NCBI GenBank assembly: GCA_045543635.1
Contig: JAZQMT010000141.1
Location: 1 to 5,102 of the forward strand
Direction: 5' to 3'
Length of the DNA stretch: 5,102 nt
From: SIG578 sp045543635
GTDB lineage: Bacteria > Bacillota > Clostridia > Oscillospirales > Ruminococcaceae
How positions within the stretch are numbered: position 1 is the stretch's first letter; each line of letters opens with the position of its first letter. The notes under the pieces are model-generated. The model was not told where the DNA came from. It saw nothing but the letters and a program-made list of their open reading frames with translations, and made no database searches. This document shows, one piece after another, positions 4,067 to 5,102 of this stretch. Made by a program: the position numbers and the translations under genes.

Positions 4067-4660
4067 TTATTCGGAAAGTGCTGCCATAAGGGTGCTGCGG
4101 TCACCGGTAAGTGCAGAGAGAATGGCAGTGTAAACCAGTGTAGGATTTGTCAGAAAACCATCTCGTGCCATTTCAGCCTGTAGCCGCTCAGGAAAATAGA
4201 GCTGCAATTTGCAAAGCGGTTCCGGCATTCCCGGAACTTCGATTGAAACAAAATATCCACCGTTTTCCGAAGCTGTTAGTGTAACATTATTTTCGCGGGC
4301 ATTTTGCTTAAAAGAGAGCACCTTAAGTGCTGCCGAAACAACGCGGCTTCGCAGGTTCATGGAAAGGGATGACTCAAGGTCTACTACTAAAGCGGCACCG
4401 TTTTCGGAAATTCTATAAAATTCCTCGCCGCTGTCATCAACAAATTTTTCTATGTGGCCGGCTTTTAAAAGCTCACCCATTGCGCTTTCATATTCAAAAT
4501 AATTAACAAGCTGTTCGGTTTGTATCACATTTAATAAGTCTTCAGCCGAAATGGGTGTTTTTAGGCTGTTTAACAGGTAACACAGCATAACCTTAATATC
4601 GAAAATCGTTGAAGGTCCTCCGAGTTTGACATTATGCATAAAGGGCTTTCGCCGTTCCAT
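4067..4660 (-). CDS. DUF4364 family protein, winged-helix-like
   Basis: A protein of 197 aa typical in length for DUF4364, a family of Clostridia. The N-terminal half (about residues 20-95) reads like a winged helix: FDIKVMLCYLL, then a PISAEDLLNVI helix, YESAMGELLKAGHIE as recognition-type helix, and the wing EEFYRISENG. The C-terminal half (about 105-190) is alpha/beta with ENGGYFVSIEVPG and a closing helix. This suggests a DNA-binding or adaptor protein, but targets are unknown. The start at 4660 is favoured by AAGGAGG six bases upstream of the ATG; the frame is open to 4744 but only across the promoter and leader hairpin. It is a single-gene unit, flanked by terminators on both sides. Confidence 0.85.
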   Translation of the reverse strand: MERRKPFMHNVKLGGPSTIFDIKVMLCYLLNSLKTPISAEDLLNVIQTEQLVNYFEYESAMGELLKAGHIEKFVDDSGEEFYRISENGAALVVDLESSLSMNLRSRVVSAALKVLSFKQNARENNVTLTASENGGYFVSIEVPGMPEPLCKLQLYFPERLQAEMARDGFLTNPTLVYTAILSALTGDRSTLMAALSE

Positions 4661-4682
4661 AGTTCTCCTCCTTGTAAAATAG

Positions 4683-4707
4683 AAAAAACGCGCAGCCATG
4701 CGCTGCG
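4683..4707 (-). terminator. Terminator-like hairpin in the DUF4364 leader
   Basis: On the minus strand CGCAGC (4707-4702) pairs with GCTGCG (4696-4691) around GCATG, followed by CG and six Ts (4688-4683). It starts within about two bases of the predicted transcription start and lies upstream of the ribosome site. It may act as an attenuator or as a 5' stabilising hairpin. Confidence 0.5.
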
Positions 4708-4715
4708 ACACCTTT

Positions 4716-4744
4716 ATGATACCACTGAAAGCCGCGGTTGTCAA
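4716..4744 (-). promoter_or_regulatory. SigA promoter of the DUF4364 gene
   Basis: On the minus strand, a perfect TTGACA (4744-4739), 17 bp, then TATCAT (4721-4716) preceded by TGG, an extended -10. The predicted start is near 4709, giving a leader of about 50 nt that contains the hairpin at 4707-4691. Confidence 0.82.
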
Positions 4745-4750
4745 CCGTAC

Positions 4751-4782
4751 AAAAAATAAGCCCGCCGCAAGAGTGCGGCGGG
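4751..4782 (-). terminator. Terminator of the alpha/beta hydrolase gene
   Basis: A 9-bp perfect GC-rich stem, CCCGCCGCA (4761-4769) with TGCGGCGGG (4774-4782), loop AGAG. On the minus strand it is followed by CTTATTTTTT (4760-4751), so it ends the leftward gene whose stop is at 4790, just before the DUF4364 promoter. Confidence 0.9.
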
Positions 4783-4789
4783 TAAAAAT

Positions 4790-5101
4790 TTAGATGTGCT
4801 TGTTAAAGAAGGGCCAGGAGATTTCGGCATAAAATCTGTGTCCTTCAGGACCGATAACATGGTGGCAGTTTTCAGAAGCGCCCGCGGCTTTGTAAATTTT
4901 CTTTACAATGTCAAATGCCTTCAGCGCAGGACGCAGAGGGAAAATGCCGTCATCCTTTGCGCCGTTAACAATAATCAACGGGCGTGGAGCGATAAGCATA
5001 GCAAGGTCTGGCATTTCCATGTACTTTGCAATTCCGGGAACATAGTTACAGGGGCAGTGCTGCAGGGTAAGGATAGAGCCTTCATACGTGCCGAATGAGC
5101 A
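4790..5101 (-). CDS. Alpha/beta hydrolase (acetyl xylan esterase-like), 3' end only
   Basis: The last 103 codons of a gene that continues past the right edge; the frame is open from 5101 to the TAA at 4792-4790. The fragment is the C-terminal part of an alpha/beta hydrolase of the Abhydrolase_7 / acetyl xylan esterase-related type: a conserved QHCPCNYVPGI segment (residues 14-24), a beta strand APRPLIIVNG (38-47), the catalytic-acid loop AKDDGIFP (Asp50 or Asp51), and the catalytic histidine in PEGHRFY (His88). The nucleophile serine would lie upstream, outside the window. Likely an esterase acting on acetylated sugars or similar esters; the exact substrate is open. No signal peptide can be assessed. 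An internal Met at 5020 is not a start, since the conserved motif extends upstream of it. A strong terminator follows. Confidence 0.85.
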   Translation of the reverse strand, partial: CSFGTYEGSILTLQHCPCNYVPGIAKYMEMPDLAMLIAPRPLIIVNGAKDDGIFPLRPALKAFDIVKKIYKAAGASENCHHVIGPEGHRFYAEISWPFFNKHI

Positions 5102-5102
5102 G

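Noticed and set aside
4796..5098. 100-codon + strand frame opposite the hydrolase gene
   Set aside because: The minus strand frame carries recognisable hydrolase motifs and ends at a proper terminator; the opposite frame has neither.

Overview
The window looks like chromosomal DNA from a low-to-moderate GC, endospore-forming member of the Clostridia, probably of the Ruminococcaceae/Oscillospiraceae type. The reasons are two sporulation genes (a SpoIIQ-like M23 protein and SpoIIID), the Firmicutes families DUF1292 and DUF4364, consensus Firmicutes promoters and strong Shine-Dalgarno sites. The lineage is inferred from gene content and sequence style; no search was possible.

Layout. 1-359 has no gene. 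It holds a striking array of small palindromes separated by a 9-bp word that occurs in one orientation on the left (AGTGATATT) and in the opposite orientation on the right (AATATCACT, exact 25-bp period), followed by two more hairpins and a + strand terminator. 360-923 (-) encodes a small lipoprotein, divergent from spoIIQ at 1081-1848 (+). spoIIQ converges on spoIIID (1908-2186, -), and the two share a bidirectional terminator that contains the end of spoIIID. spoIIID has a near-consensus SigE promoter and is divergent from a pair of overlapping half-size TSUP (TauE/SafE) permease genes (2269-2625 and 2622-2999, +). 2979-3170 (-) is a probable small RNA with its own promoter and a strong terminator. 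A DUF1292 gene (3219-3548, -) follows. 3774-4056 (+) is a very strong promoter driving a gene-less RNA of about 245 nt with repeated SD-GAGTCC hairpin modules. 4067-4660 (-) is a DUF4364 winged-helix protein whose short leader holds a terminator-like hairpin. 4790-5101 (-) is the 3' end of an alpha/beta hydrolase gene cut by the window edge.

How the parts fit. SpoIIQ (forespore side of the engulfment channel, normally SigF-controlled) and SpoIIID (mother-cell regulator, normally SigE-controlled) serve the two compartments of the sporangium and lie tail to tail. The TSUP pair would make one anion exporter from two polypeptides. The other genes look like independent single-gene transcription units, each with its own promoter and terminator. 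The most interesting unexplained items are the palindrome array at the left edge and the two candidate non-coding RNAs.
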